Positions 51,737 to 61,030 of a stretch of DNA of 64,000 nt are shown in pieces. Below the pieces are notes generated by a model that did not search any database, was not told the DNA's origin, and saw only the letters and a program-made list of their open reading frames with translations. Both the position numbers and the translations under genes were made by a program. This DNA is from Bradyrhizobium agreste. GTDB taxonomy: Bacteria; Pseudomonadota; Alphaproteobacteria; Rhizobiales; Xanthobacteraceae. Location of the stretch: NCBI RefSeq assembly GCF_016031625.1, contig NZ_JACCHP010000021.1, positions 62,001 to 126,000 of the forward strand, in the 5' to 3' direction. The first letter of the stretch is position 1. Every line of letters starts with the position of its first letter.

Positions 51737-52921
51737 GTGCGTCGATCACTCATTATAACAACAACCATCCTTGCGCTCGGTGCGGGCACCTCCGCGCTCG
51801 CCGACGATCTCAAGATCGCGCTGATCCACGGCAAGACCGGTCCGCTCGAAGCCTACGCCAAGCAGACCGAGACCGGACTGAAGATGGGCTTCGAGTACGC
51901 CACCAAGGGCAGCATGACGCTCGACGGCCGCAAGATCGTCATCATCACCAAGGACGACCAGGGCAAGCCGGACCTGGCCAAGGCGGCGCTCTCGGAGGCC
52001 TATCAGGACGACAAGGCCGACATCGCGATCGGCACGACGTCCTCGGCCGCGGCGCTCGCCATCCTTCCCGTTGCCGAGGAAAACAAGAAGATCCTGATCG
52101 TCGAGCCCGCGGTCGCGGACCAGATTACCGGCGAGAAGTGGAATCGCTACATCTTCCGCACCGCGCGCAACTCCTCGCAGGACGCGATCTCCAACGCGGT
52201 CGCGATCGGCAAGCAGGGCGTCACCGTGGCGACGCTGGCGCAGGACTACGCCTTCGGCCGCGACGGCGTCGCCGCCTTCAAGGAGGCTCTCGCCAAGACC
52301 GGCGCGACGCTCGCGGCGGAAGAATATGCCCCGACCTCGACCACCGACTTCACTGCGGTCGGCCAGCGCCTGTTCGATGCGCTGAAGGACAAGCCGGGCC
52401 GCAAGGTGATCTGGGTGATCTGGGCCGGCGCCGGCAATCCGCTGGCCAAGCTCCAGGACATGGATCCGAAGCGCTACGGCATCGAGCTGTCCACCGGCGG
52501 CAATATCCTGCCGGCGCTCGCGGCCTACAAGGGTTTGCCCGGCATGGAAGGCGCGACCTATTACTTCTACGAGATCCCGAAGAACCCGGTGAACGACTGG
52601 CTGGTCGCCGAGCACCAGAAGCGCTTCAACGCGCCGCCGGACTTCTTCACCGCGGGCGGCTTTGCCGCCGCGATGTCCGTCGTCGCCGCCGTCACCAAGG
52701 CGAAATCGACCGACACCGAGAAGCTGATCAGTGCGATGGAGGGCCTGGAGTTCGATACGCCGAAGGGCAAGATGGTGTTCCGCAAAGAGGACCATCAGGC
52801 GCTGCAGAGCATGTATCACTTCAAGGTCAAGGTCGATCCGAACGTCGCCTGGGCCGTGCTCGAGCCGGTGCGCGAGCTGAAGATCGAGGACATGGACGTT
52901 CCCGTCCGCAACAAGCGGTGA
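51737..52921 (+). CDS. HAAT-family ABC transporter substrate-binding protein
   Basis: Periplasmic ligand-binding protein (Peripla_BP_6), 394 aa, with a signal peptide 'SLIITTTILALGAGTSALA' cut near residue 23 and mature start 'DDLKIALIHGKTGPLEAYAK'. The start is GTG 51737 with AGGAGGG ten bases upstream; the frame before it has no coding character. First gene of the livG-livF-livH-livM set, separated from livG by a repeat. The ligand is unknown: branched-chain amino acids, or an aromatic or aliphatic acid matched to the adjoining CoA-transferase. Confidence 0.92.
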   Translation: MRRSLIITTTILALGAGTSALADDLKIALIHGKTGPLEAYAKQTETGLKMGFEYATKGSMTLDGRKIVIITKDDQGKPDLAKAALSEAYQDDKADIAIGTTSSAAALAILPVAEENKKILIVEPAVADQITGEKWNRYIFRTARNSSQDAISNAVAIGKQGVTVATLAQDYAFGRDGVAAFKEALAKTGATLAAEEYAPTSTTDFTAVGQRLFDALKDKPGRKVIWVIWAGAGNPLAKLQDMDPKRYGIELSTGGNILPALAAYKGLPGMEGATYYFYEIPKNPVNDWLVAEHQKRFNAPPDFFTAGGFAAAMSVVAAVTKAKSTDTEKLISAMEGLEFDTPKGKMVFRKEDHQALQSMYHFKVKVDPNVAWAVLEPVRELKIEDMDVPVRNKR

Positions 52922-52927
52922 GTTGGT

Positions 52928-53050
52928 CACCTCTCCCATAGGGAGAGGTCGGCGCGAAGCGCCGGGTGAGGGGTACCGCCCTCTCGTGGGACCCGAGCCC
53001 CCTCACCCGATTTGCTGCGCAAATCGACCTCTCCCCTTCGGGGAGAGGTG
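52928..53050. repeat. Palindromic repeat, CACCTCTCCC family, within the HAAT operon
   Basis: CACCTCTCCC at the left is the inverse of GGGAGAGGTG at the right; internal hairpins CTCTCCCATAGGGAGAG and CCTCTCCCCTTCGGGGAGAGG are perfect or nearly so, and GGGTGAGGGG / CCCCCTCACCC pair. It fills the 157-bp gap between the binding-protein gene and livG, so it would be transcribed and may uncouple the expression levels of the two. Confidence 0.9.
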
Positions 53051-53078
53051 TATCACCCCGCCGAGACACCTTACGAAC

Positions 53079-53867
53079 ATGCCGCTCACCCTCGAAACCC
53101 GCGACCTCACCATCCGCTTCGGCGGCCACGTCGCGGTCAACAATGTCTCCTGCACGTTTCGCCCGGGCGAGCTCACCGCCATCGTCGGGCCGAACGGCGC
53201 CGGCAAGACTACTTATTTCAATCTGATCTCGGGCCAACTCCGGGCATCTGGCGGCAGCATCCTGTTCGACGGCGCCGACATCACCGAGCATTCCGCACCG
53301 ATGCGGACCCGCGCGGGTCTCGGACGCGCGTTCCAGCTCACCAATCTGTTTCCGAATCTCACCGTGGAAGAGAATGTCCGCCTGGCGGTGCAGGCGGCGA
53401 ATGGCACGCATTACGACATGCTGCGGCCCTGGATGGTGCGCCGCGACCTGATCGCGCGCGCCGACGCCATTCTCGACCAGGTCGCGCTCGGCAATCGCCG
53501 CGGCGTCACTGCTACCGCGCTGTCGCATGGCGATCAGCGCAAGCTCGAAGTGGCGCTGATGATCGCGCTGGAGCCAAAGGTGTTCATGTTCGACGAGCCG
53601 ACCGCCGGCATGAGCATCGACGAGGTGCCTGTTGTCCTCAACCTGATCGCGCAGCTCAAGCAGGACAGGAGCAAGATCATCCTCTTGGTCGAGCACAAGA
53701 TGGACGTGGTGCGCTCGCTCGCGGACCGCATCATCGTGCTGCATAACGGGCAGCTGGTAGCGGACGGCGTGCCTGCCGAGGTGATCGCCTCGCCGATCGT
53801 ACAGGAAGCCTATCTCGGCGTTGCGCCCAAGAATGCTGCAGCGACCGCCGCAGGGAGCGCAGCATGA
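53079..53867 (+). CDS. livG: HAAT ABC transporter ATP-binding protein LivG
   Basis: One of two cytoplasmic ATPases of the branched-chain-amino-acid-type importer, 262 aa. Walker A 'IVGPNGAGKTTYFNLISG', signature 'ALSHGDQRKLEVALMIAL', Walker B 'VFMFDEPTAGMS' and H-loop 'LLVEHKMDVV'. The family-typical insertion 'GRAFQLTNLFPNLTVEENV' distinguishes LivG from LivF. It overlaps livF by 4 bp (ATGA). Follows a repeat that separates it from the binding-protein gene. Confidence 0.95.
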   Translation: MPLTLETRDLTIRFGGHVAVNNVSCTFRPGELTAIVGPNGAGKTTYFNLISGQLRASGGSILFDGADITEHSAPMRTRAGLGRAFQLTNLFPNLTVEENVRLAVQAANGTHYDMLRPWMVRRDLIARADAILDQVALGNRRGVTATALSHGDQRKLEVALMIALEPKVFMFDEPTAGMSIDEVPVVLNLIAQLKQDRSKIILLVEHKMDVVRSLADRIIVLHNGQLVADGVPAEVIASPIVQEAYLGVAPKNAAATAAGSAA

Positions 53868-54586
53868 CCGATCTCCTCGAGCTCTCCGGCGTGCACACCC
53901 ATATCGGCCGCTATCACATCCTGCAGGGCATCGATCTCGCCGTCCCCCAAGGACAGGTCACGATGCTGCTCGGCCGCAACGGCGCCGGCAAGACCACGAC
54001 ACTGCGCACCATCATGGGGCTGTGGCAGGCCTCGAGGGGCGAGATCACGCTGGCAGGGGAGCGCATCGAGAGCCTTGCGACGCCCGACATCGCGCGGCGC
54101 GGCGTCGGCTACGTGCCGGAGAGCATGGCGGTGTTCTCCGACCTCACGGTCAAGGAGAACCTGGTGCTGGCGGCGCGCGACGCGCCGCTCGACGACAAGC
54201 AGCTGGATTGGATCTTCGGTTTCTTCCCGGCGCTGCGCCGCTTCTGGCTGTCGCGCGCGGGAAGCCTCTCGGGCGGGCAGAAGCAGATGCTGTCGATCGC
54301 CCGCGCCATCGTCGAGCCGCGCAAGCTGCTCCTGATCGACGAGCCGACCAAGGGCCTCGCGCCCGCCATCGTGATGGCGCTGATCGAGTGCCTGAAGGAG
54401 ATCAAGCGCAAGGGCGCGACGATCCTCCTGGTCGAACAGAATTTCTTTGCTGCCCGCGAGCTCGGCGACAACGTGCTGGTGATGGACAACGGCACCATCG
54501 TTCATCGCGGCGAGATGGCGGCGCTCGCCGCCGACGTGCCGCTGCAGGAGCGGCTGCTCGGCCTGAGCCTGGAGGCGCATCAGTGA
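53864..54586 (+). CDS. livF: HAAT ABC transporter ATP-binding protein LivF
   Basis: Second ATPase of the importer, 240 aa. Walker A 'LLGRNGAGKTTTLRTIMG', 'GVGYVPESMAVFSDLTVKEN', signature 'SLSGGQKQMLSIARAI', Walker B 'LLLIDEPTKGLAP' and 'ILLVEQNFFAAREL' are as in LivF. Start overlaps livG by 4 bp and its stop overlaps livH by 4 bp, implying a tightly coupled operon and equal subunit supply. Confidence 0.95.
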   Translation: MTDLLELSGVHTHIGRYHILQGIDLAVPQGQVTMLLGRNGAGKTTTLRTIMGLWQASRGEITLAGERIESLATPDIARRGVGYVPESMAVFSDLTVKENLVLAARDAPLDDKQLDWIFGFFPALRRFWLSRAGSLSGGQKQMLSIARAIVEPRKLLLIDEPTKGLAPAIVMALIECLKEIKRKGATILLVEQNFFAARELGDNVLVMDNGTIVHRGEMAALAADVPLQERLLGLSLEAHQ

Positions 54587-55593
54587 CAGACCTTGCCGCA
54601 ACCGATCCGCTGCCGAAGCCGAAGCGCGATCTCGCGCCGATCCTGCTTCCGGTGGCGCTCGCGCTGCTGATGATCCCGCTGATCGGATCGACCTCGTCCT
54701 GGCTGACCCTGACCGTCGCGAGCCTCGCCATGGGCATGATGATCTTCATCATGGCCTCAGGGCTCACGCTGGTGTTCGGCCTGATGGACGTGCTCAATTT
54801 CGGCCATGGCGCCTTCATCGCGGTCGGTGCCTATGTCGCGACCCTGGTGTTGGCGCCGTTCGCGGCGTCCATCCAGGCCGATTCGCTCTGGACGAACCTT
54901 GCGGTGCTGGCTCCGGCCGCGCTGCTGTCGATGGCGGTATCGGGCGCGCTCGGCCTCGTCGTCGAGCGCGTGCTGATCCTCCCGGTCTACGGCCAGCACT
55001 TGAAGCAGATCCTGATGACGACCGGCGGCCTGATCGTCGCCGAGCAGACGCTCTATGCGCTATGGGGACCGCAGATCATCCCGATGCCGCTGCCGGCCTC
55101 GCTGCGCGGCTCCTTCATCATCGGCGACGTCGCGATCGCCAAGTACCGCGTGCTGGCGATGCTGATCGGACTCGGCGTCTTCATCGCGATCCAGCTCGTG
55201 CTCAACCGCACCAAGCTCGGCCTCTTGATCCGCGCCGGCGTCGAGAGCCGCGAGATGGTGGAGGCGCTCGGCTATCGCATCCGCCGCCTGTTTCTCGGCG
55301 TGTTCATGACGGGATCGGCGCTGGCCGGCCTCGGCGGCGTGATGTGGGCGCTCTATCGCGAGCAGGTCCACGCCTCCATGAGCGACGACCTCACCGTGCT
55401 GATCTTCATCGTCGTCATCATCGGCGGGCTAGGATCGATCGGCGGCTGCTTCATCGGCGCGATCCTGGTCGCCATGGTCGCCAATTACGGCGGCTTCCTG
55501 GTGCCGAAGCTCGCCCTCGTCTCCAACATCCTGCTGATGGTCGCCATTCTGATGTGGCGGCCGCGCGGCCTCTATGCGGTGACCAGCCGATGA
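54583..55593 (+). CDS. livH: HAAT ABC transporter permease LivH
   Basis: Membrane subunit, 336 aa with about eight predicted helices and the permease patterns 'VFGLMDVLNFGHGAFIAVGA' and 'AGLGGVMWALYREQVHASMS', followed by 'IIGGLGSIGGCFIGAILVAM'. The start is a GTG at 54583 that overlaps the livF TGA (GTGA) with GGAGG upstream. Pairs with LivM to form the translocation path. Confidence 0.95.
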   Translation: MTDLAATDPLPKPKRDLAPILLPVALALLMIPLIGSTSSWLTLTVASLAMGMMIFIMASGLTLVFGLMDVLNFGHGAFIAVGAYVATLVLAPFAASIQADSLWTNLAVLAPAALLSMAVSGALGLVVERVLILPVYGQHLKQILMTTGGLIVAEQTLYALWGPQIIPMPLPASLRGSFIIGDVAIAKYRVLAMLIGLGVFIAIQLVLNRTKLGLLIRAGVESREMVEALGYRIRRLFLGVFMTGSALAGLGGVMWALYREQVHASMSDDLTVLIFIVVIIGGLGSIGGCFIGAILVAMVANYGGFLVPKLALVSNILLMVAILMWRPRGLYAVTSR

Positions 55594-56672
55594 TGATCCT
55601 CTCGGGCGACCCGCCGCGCAGCCGCGTCCTCACGCTCCTTCTCGTCGTCATCATCCTGGCGCTGGCGGCGACCCCATTCCTGTTTCCGGGCGCCAAGGCG
55701 CTGAACGTCGCGGCCAAGATCTGCGTGTTCGCCGCGCTGGTCGCCTCGTACGACCTGTTGCTCGGCTATACCGGCTCGGTGTCGTTCGCCCACACCATGT
55801 TCTACGGCATCGGCAGCTACGCCATCGCGATCGCGCTTTACGGCATGGGTCCGAATTGGGCCGCGGTCGCCACCGGCATCGTCACCGGCCTGCCGCTCGC
55901 GGCGCTGCTCGCGCTCGCCATCGGGCTGTTCTCGCTGCGGGTCGCGGCGATCTTCTTCGCCATGATCACGCTCGCGGTCGCCTCCGCCTTCCAGGTGCTG
56001 GCCTCGCAGCTGTCCTGGCTGACCGGTGGCGAGGACGGCCGCAGCTTCCAGCTGCCGGAGCTGCTGCGCCCCGGCACGGTGCTGATCTCCAAGAACCTGT
56101 TCGGCTTCGAGATCAACGGCCGCATCCTGACCTTCTACCTGGTGTTCGCGATCTCGGGCCTGATGATCCTCGCTCTGCTGCGCGTGGTGAACTCGCCGTT
56201 CGGACGCGTGCTGCAGGCGATCCGCGAGAACCGCTTTCGCGCCGAGGCGCTCGGCTTCCGCACCGTCTTCCACCTGACCTATGCCAACTGCCTCGCCGCC
56301 CTCGTCGCCGCCAGCGCCGGCATCCTGAACGCGCTGTGGCTGCGCTATGCCGGCCCCGACACATCGCTGAGCTTCTCGATCATGCTCGACATCCTGCTGA
56401 TGGTGGTGATCGGCGGCATGGGCACGATCTACGGCGCGATCATCGGCGCCACCATCTTCATCCTCGCGCAGAACTATCTGCAGTCGCTGATGGGCGTCGC
56501 TTCCAAGGCGGCGGACGAAGCCGGCCTGCCGCTGCTGCCTGGGCTGTTGCATCCCGACCGCTGGCTGCTGTGGCTCGGGCTGCTGTTCATCGCCAGCGTC
56601 TATTTCTTCCCGACCGGCGTGGTCGGGCGGCTGCGCCATGGCGGCGGCAAGAGCGAGGGCGCCTCGCATTAA
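55590..56672 (+). CDS. livM: HAAT ABC transporter permease LivM
   Basis: Second membrane subunit, 360 aa, about nine helices. Family segments are 'YDLLLGYTGSVSFAHTMFYG', 'AIRENRFRAEALGFRTVFHL' (the cytoplasmic EAA-like loop that docks on the ATPases) and 'MVVIGGMGTIYGAIIGATIF'. The ATG at 55590 overlaps the livH stop. Last gene of the transporter operon. Confidence 0.95.
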   Translation: MMILSGDPPRSRVLTLLLVVIILALAATPFLFPGAKALNVAAKICVFAALVASYDLLLGYTGSVSFAHTMFYGIGSYAIAIALYGMGPNWAAVATGIVTGLPLAALLALAIGLFSLRVAAIFFAMITLAVASAFQVLASQLSWLTGGEDGRSFQLPELLRPGTVLISKNLFGFEINGRILTFYLVFAISGLMILALLRVVNSPFGRVLQAIRENRFRAEALGFRTVFHLTYANCLAALVAASAGILNALWLRYAGPDTSLSFSIMLDILLMVVIGGMGTIYGAIIGATIFILAQNYLQSLMGVASKAADEAGLPLLPGLLHPDRWLLWLGLLFIASVYFFPTGVVGRLRHGGGKSEGASH

Positions 56673-56730
56673 GCGAAGATTAATGGTGCAGCGCAGGGGT
56701 TCGTTGCATGGGTGCGCTCACGCAATGGGA

Positions 56731-56745
56731 TTAATGTCCAGGTAA
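56731..56745. promoter_or_regulatory. CtrA-like box upstream of the Cache-PAS-GGDEF-EAL gene
   Basis: TTAA (56731-56734), seven bases, GTAA (56742-56745): the same TTAA-N7-GTAA arrangement as before the PBP1A gene, 63 bp before the ATG. Cell-cycle control of c-di-GMP genes is common in alphaproteobacteria; the assignment here is inferred. Confidence 0.35.
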
Positions 56746-56807
56746 CTGGCTTTCCTAAGGTTTAGGCCATTTGTGTGGTGTATTCCTGCCCTTCCAGGGA
56801 GGGGGGA

Positions 56808-59800
56808 ATGCGCCAGGTCTTGTCAGGGATTGCAGCCGTAACGTCCCTAGCCGTGAAGAACGGCTGGGAGGCAGCGCTTCGGCGCGGGCCGGTGCTGTGG
56901 CTGACCCTGTGCGGCGTGTTGCTGGTCGCGGGCATCTTCACCGTCACCGCCATGGCCGTCGGCGAATTCCGCGAGCGGGCCCTCGCCAACCGCGAGCGCG
57001 AGCTGGAAAACACGGTGCAGCTGATCGCGCGGCACTTTGATCAGCAATTTGAAGATTCCAACGTCGTCGCCGGCGATGTGATCGGGCAGATGAACCTGCC
57101 GGAGATCGCCTCGCCCGCGATGTTCCGCGAGCGCATCTCCGGGCTCGCGACGAACCAGATGCTGCGCAGCAAGATCAGCTCCGTGTCCTATCTCGGCGAC
57201 ATCGCGATCTACGACGCCGACGGCGAGCTGATCAACTGGTCGCGGACCCAGCCGCCGCCCAAGATCAACGTCTCCTCGCGCGCTTACTTCCAGACGTTCA
57301 AATCCGATCCGACGGCCGAGCCGGTCATCCTGGAATCCGTCCGCAGCTTCATCCTCGACAAATGGACCACGATCGTCGCGCGCCGGCTGAACGGGGCCGA
57401 CGGTGCCTTCCTGGGCGTAATGGTCCGACGGATCAACCCCGACAGCTACCAGCAATATTTCGCATCCGTCGCGCTTGCCGAGGGCACGGCGATCTCGCTG
57501 TTCGATCGCGAAGGCAAGATGCTGGCGCGCTATCCGCATATCGAAGAATTGATCGGACGAAGCTTCAAGAATGCGCCGCTGATGCAGAAGGTGCTGACCA
57601 AGGGCGGTCAGCACACGCTCCGCGTCAGGAGTCCGCTCGACGACGAGGAGCGGCTCGGCTCGGCCGCGTCCCTGAATCATTTTCCCCTGATCATCGTCGC
57701 GACCAACACCATGTCGGCTGCGCTCGCGGACTGGCGGCAGCAGACCGGCTTCCTGGTCGCTACGGCAGGCTTCTCGGCCGCCGTGATCGCGCTGATCCTC
57801 TATCTGATCATCCGCCAGATCGGCCGGCAGAACCGCGCGGCGCAAGAGCAGCTGGAAGCGGAGCGACGGCGGCTCGATACCGCCTTGAACAACATGACAC
57901 AAGGCCTCGTGCTTTACGACTCGTCGGACCGGCTCGTGCTCTGCAACCGGCGGTACATAGAAATGTTTGACCTATCGACCGAGGTGGTGAAGCCGGGTTG
58001 CCATTTCTACGACCTGCTGCAGCACCGGAAGGCCACCGGGACCTACGATGGCAACCTGCGTGAGTACGGCGATCCGGTTCTGCGCAGCATTGCCGAGGGC
58101 AAGGGATGCTCGACCGAGATGGAGATTCCGGACGGACGCACGATTCACATCGTCAGCAAGCCTCTGGCCGAGGGCGGTTGGGTCGCGACCATGGAAGACG
58201 TCACCGAGCGGCGGCGCCTCGAGCAGGATCGCGACCGCAATCGCACGTTCCTGCGCCAGATCATCGATCACATTCCAACGCAGATCACGGTCAAGGACGC
58301 GCGCACCCGCCGCTACCTGCTGGTCAACCAAGTGGCCGAGTCCCGCTTCGGCATGTCGAGCGAGGAGATCGTCGGCAGGACTGCGAACGATGCGTTTCCT
58401 TCGGAAATTGCCGAGATGGTCGCAGCCGAGGACGACAAGGTGTTGCGGTGTCCCGATGGCGTCTTCCTCGATGAACACCCCTGGGACATGCCGAGAATGG
58501 GACCGCGCTATCTCACGTCGAAGCGCATCGGCATCCGCGATCATGCCGACGAGGTCCGCTACATCATCAACGTCGTCGAAGACGTCACCGAGCGCCGGCT
58601 GGCAAACGAGAAGATCGCGTACCTTGCGCACTACGACTCCCTCACCGACCTGCCGAACCGCACGCTGTTCTGCGAGCAGATCGCACGCGAGCTGGCGAAG
58701 GTCGCCGACGGCTGCCAGTTCGCGCTGCTCTATATCGACGTCGACGAGTTCAAGGGCATCAACGATTCACTCGGCCACCATGTCGGCGACGAGCTGTTGA
58801 AGGCGATCGCGGGCCGTCTCCGCGGCTGCCTGAAGCAGGGCGACCTGATCGCGCGGCTCGGCGGCGACGAGTTCGCGGTGATTCAGACCGGGATTCAGTC
58901 CCCCGCTGACGTGCTGTCCTTCGTGACGAGGATCTACCAGGCGATCCGCCAGCCGTATCATTGCCTCGGCCACCAGCTCTCGACCGATGCCAGCATCGGC
59001 ATTGCGCTGGCGCCGCAGGACGGCGCCGATCTCGACCAGCTGATCAAGAACGCCGACCTCGCGATGTACGGCGCCAAGGCCGAGGGCCGCCGCACCCACC
59101 GTTTCTTCGAGCCGGCGATGGATGCCAGCGCCAAGGCGCGCCTCAGCATGGAGCAGGATTTGCGCCAGACCCTGGTGAACGGCGGCTTCGAGATTCACTA
59201 TCAGCCGCTGGTCGACCTGCGCACCAACGAAGTGTCCGGCTGCGAGGCGCTGCTGCGCTGGCGCCATCCCGAGCGCGGCATGGTGTCGCCGGCCGAGTTC
59301 ATTCCGGTCGCCGAGGACACCGGCCTGATCAACGAGCTCGGCGACTGGGTGCTGCGCATGGCCTGCAACGAGGCGGCGACCTGGCCGGCGCATGTGCGCG
59401 TCGCCGTCAACGTCTCGCCGGTTCAACTGAAATGCGACACCCTGGCGCTGCGGATTGCCGGCGCGCTCGCCGCCTCCGGGCTGGACCCGCGGCGGCTCGA
59501 GCTCGAGATCACCGAGGCCGTGCTGATCCGCGACGACGAGGCGGCGCTCTCGATCCTGCACCAGCTGCGATCCATCGGCGTGCGCATCGCGCTCGACGAC
59601 TTCGGCACCGGCTATTCCTCGCTGAGCTATCTGAAGCGCTTCCCGTTCGACAAGATCAAGATCGACCGCTGCTTCGTCGTCGACATCGCCCAGGCCACGG
59701 GCTCGCCCGTCATCGTGCAGGCCGTGGTCAACATCGCGGCCGCCAGCAGCATGACCACGGTCGCCGAGGGCGTCGAGACCGCGGCGCAGCGCGACATGCT

Positions 59801-59930
59801 GCGCGCGCTCGGCTGTACGCAGATGCAGGGCTACCTGTTCAGCGCGCCGAAGCCGGCCAGCGAGGTGCGCAAGCTGTTCGGTCCCGGCGATGGCTTGCCC
59901 GGGGCCCTGCCCGTGGCGGCGGTCGCGTGA
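56808..59930 (+). CDS. Membrane Cache-PAS-PAS-GGDEF-EAL c-di-GMP protein
   Basis: Large sensor protein of 1040 aa. First membrane helix (about 28-50), periplasmic double-Cache-like domain (about 60-310, with 'INWSRTQPPPKINVSSRAYF' and 'LGVMVRRINPDSYQQYF'), second helix (about 318-338), a PAS_7-type PAS ('NNMTQGLVLYDSSDRLVLCN'), a second PAS ('IIDHIPTQITVKDARTRRYL'), GGDEF ('YDSLTDLPNRTLF', 'IARLGGDEFAVIQTG') and EAL ('CEALLRWRHPERGMVSP', 'VNVSPVQL', 'LDDFGTGYSSLSYL', 'IKIDRCFVVD', 'VAEGVETAAQ'). Both catalytic sets look complete. ATG 56808 follows a strong GGGAGGGG. Ends by overlapping the next cyclase gene by one base. Confidence 0.93.
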   Translation: MRQVLSGIAAVTSLAVKNGWEAALRRGPVLWLTLCGVLLVAGIFTVTAMAVGEFRERALANRERELENTVQLIARHFDQQFEDSNVVAGDVIGQMNLPEIASPAMFRERISGLATNQMLRSKISSVSYLGDIAIYDADGELINWSRTQPPPKINVSSRAYFQTFKSDPTAEPVILESVRSFILDKWTTIVARRLNGADGAFLGVMVRRINPDSYQQYFASVALAEGTAISLFDREGKMLARYPHIEELIGRSFKNAPLMQKVLTKGGQHTLRVRSPLDDEERLGSAASLNHFPLIIVATNTMSAALADWRQQTGFLVATAGFSAAVIALILYLIIRQIGRQNRAAQEQLEAERRRLDTALNNMTQGLVLYDSSDRLVLCNRRYIEMFDLSTEVVKPGCHFYDLLQHRKATGTYDGNLREYGDPVLRSIAEGKGCSTEMEIPDGRTIHIVSKPLAEGGWVATMEDVTERRRLEQDRDRNRTFLRQIIDHIPTQITVKDARTRRYLLVNQVAESRFGMSSEEIVGRTANDAFPSEIAEMVAAEDDKVLRCPDGVFLDEHPWDMPRMGPRYLTSKRIGIRDHADEVRYIINVVEDVTERRLANEKIAYLAHYDSLTDLPNRTLFCEQIARELAKVADGCQFALLYIDVDEFKGINDSLGHHVGDELLKAIAGRLRGCLKQGDLIARLGGDEFAVIQTGIQSPADVLSFVTRIYQAIRQPYHCLGHQLSTDASIGIALAPQDGADLDQLIKNADLAMYGAKAEGRRTHRFFEPAMDASAKARLSMEQDLRQTLVNGGFEIHYQPLVDLRTNEVSGCEALLRWRHPERGMVSPAEFIPVAEDTGLINELGDWVLRMACNEAATWPAHVRVAVNVSPVQLKCDTLALRIAGALAASGLDPRRLELEITEAVLIRDDEAALSILHQLRSIGVRIALDDFGTGYSSLSYLKRFPFDKIKIDRCFVVDIAQATGSPVIVQAVVNIAAASSMTTVAEGVETAAQRDMLRALGCTQMQGYLFSAPKPASEVRKLFGPGDGLPGALPVAAVA

Positions 59931-60967
59931 TGGCGAAGTCGCGCAAGAGCATCGACGTCGCCGATTCCTACGCGGTACGGCTGATGCAGCACCTGGTGGT
60001 GCCGACCTTCGTGATCGACCCGAAGCGCCGCGTCGTGATCTGGAACAGGGCTTGCGAGCGGCTGACCGGGGTCGCCGCCTCGGAGGTGATCGGCACCAGC
60101 AAGCACTGGCAGGCATTCTACGAGACGAAGCGCCCTTGCCTTGCCGACCTCGTCGCGCTCGACCGGCCCGAGCAGCTGCCGCAGTACTATCCGGAATATG
60201 CCGCGCGCGGCCACAACGGGCTCGGCTTCTCCGCGGAGAACTGGTGCGTGATGCCCAAGCTCGGCAGCCAGCTCTATCTCGCCATCGATGCCGGCCCGAT
60301 CCACGACGAGGCCGGCAACCTGATCGCGGTGGTGGAGACGCTGCGCGACCTCACCGACCAGAAGCGCGCCGAGATGGCGCTGAAGGAGCTCGCCACCAAG
60401 GACGGGCTCACCGGCCTGTCGAACCGCCGCGCCTTCGACCAGATGCTGCTCGGCGAGTGGGCCCGCGCCCAGCGCACGCAGAAACCGCTGGCGCTGCTGT
60501 TCGTCGACGTCGACCATTTCAAGCTGTTCAACGACCAGCACGGCCACCAGAGCGGCGACGAGTGCCTGCGCGCGGTCGCGGCCGTCGTCAGCCGGCACGC
60601 GGTGCGCCCGCTCGACCTCGCCAGCCGCTATGGCGGCGAGGAGTTTGCGCTGATCCTGCCGGACTTGGATTGCGACGGCGCCTGCATGGTGGCCGAGGGG
60701 ATCCGCAGCGCCGTGATGGCCTTGGCGATCGCCCATGGCGCTGCGGGCGCCGGCGACCACGTCACCCTCAGCGTCGGTGTCGCCAGCCATATTCCTGATG
60801 GGACCGACGGCGGCCCGGACCGGCTGCTCGGCGCTGCCGACGAGGCGCTCTATGCCGCCAAACGCCTCGGCCGCAACCGCGTCATCTGCGCCGAACGGGT
60901 GCTGGCCGAATTCGCCGCCTGCGGCGGCAAGCCGGTTCCGGCCCCGGTCAGGCGCAAAACGGCTTGA
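59930..60967 (+). CDS. PAS-GGDEF diguanylate cyclase
   Basis: Cytoplasmic cyclase of 345 aa. PAS sensor (about 15-145, 'VVPTFVIDPKRRVVIWNRAC' and the PAC ending 'VVETLRDLTDQKRAE') and a GGDEF domain with 'KDGLTGLSNRRAFDQML', 'FVDVDHFKLFNDQHGHQSGD' and the active loop 'RYGGEEFALILPD' (GGEEF). No I-site RxxD is evident before the loop ('RPLDLAS' comes close). The ATG overlaps the preceding TGA by one base (TGATG), so it is translationally coupled to the membrane GGDEF-EAL protein; an antagonistic or partner pair is likely. Confidence 0.93.
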   Translation: MAKSRKSIDVADSYAVRLMQHLVVPTFVIDPKRRVVIWNRACERLTGVAASEVIGTSKHWQAFYETKRPCLADLVALDRPEQLPQYYPEYAARGHNGLGFSAENWCVMPKLGSQLYLAIDAGPIHDEAGNLIAVVETLRDLTDQKRAEMALKELATKDGLTGLSNRRAFDQMLLGEWARAQRTQKPLALLFVDVDHFKLFNDQHGHQSGDECLRAVAAVVSRHAVRPLDLASRYGGEEFALILPDLDCDGACMVAEGIRSAVMALAIAHGAAGAGDHVTLSVGVASHIPDGTDGGPDRLLGAADEALYAAKRLGRNRVICAERVLAEFAACGGKPVPAPVRRKTA

Positions 60968-61030
60968 AGAAGCGCTCCAGCGAGAAGCGGTTGCCCGCCC
61001 CGCGCCAATCGGCTAAATGAACCTGCAACT

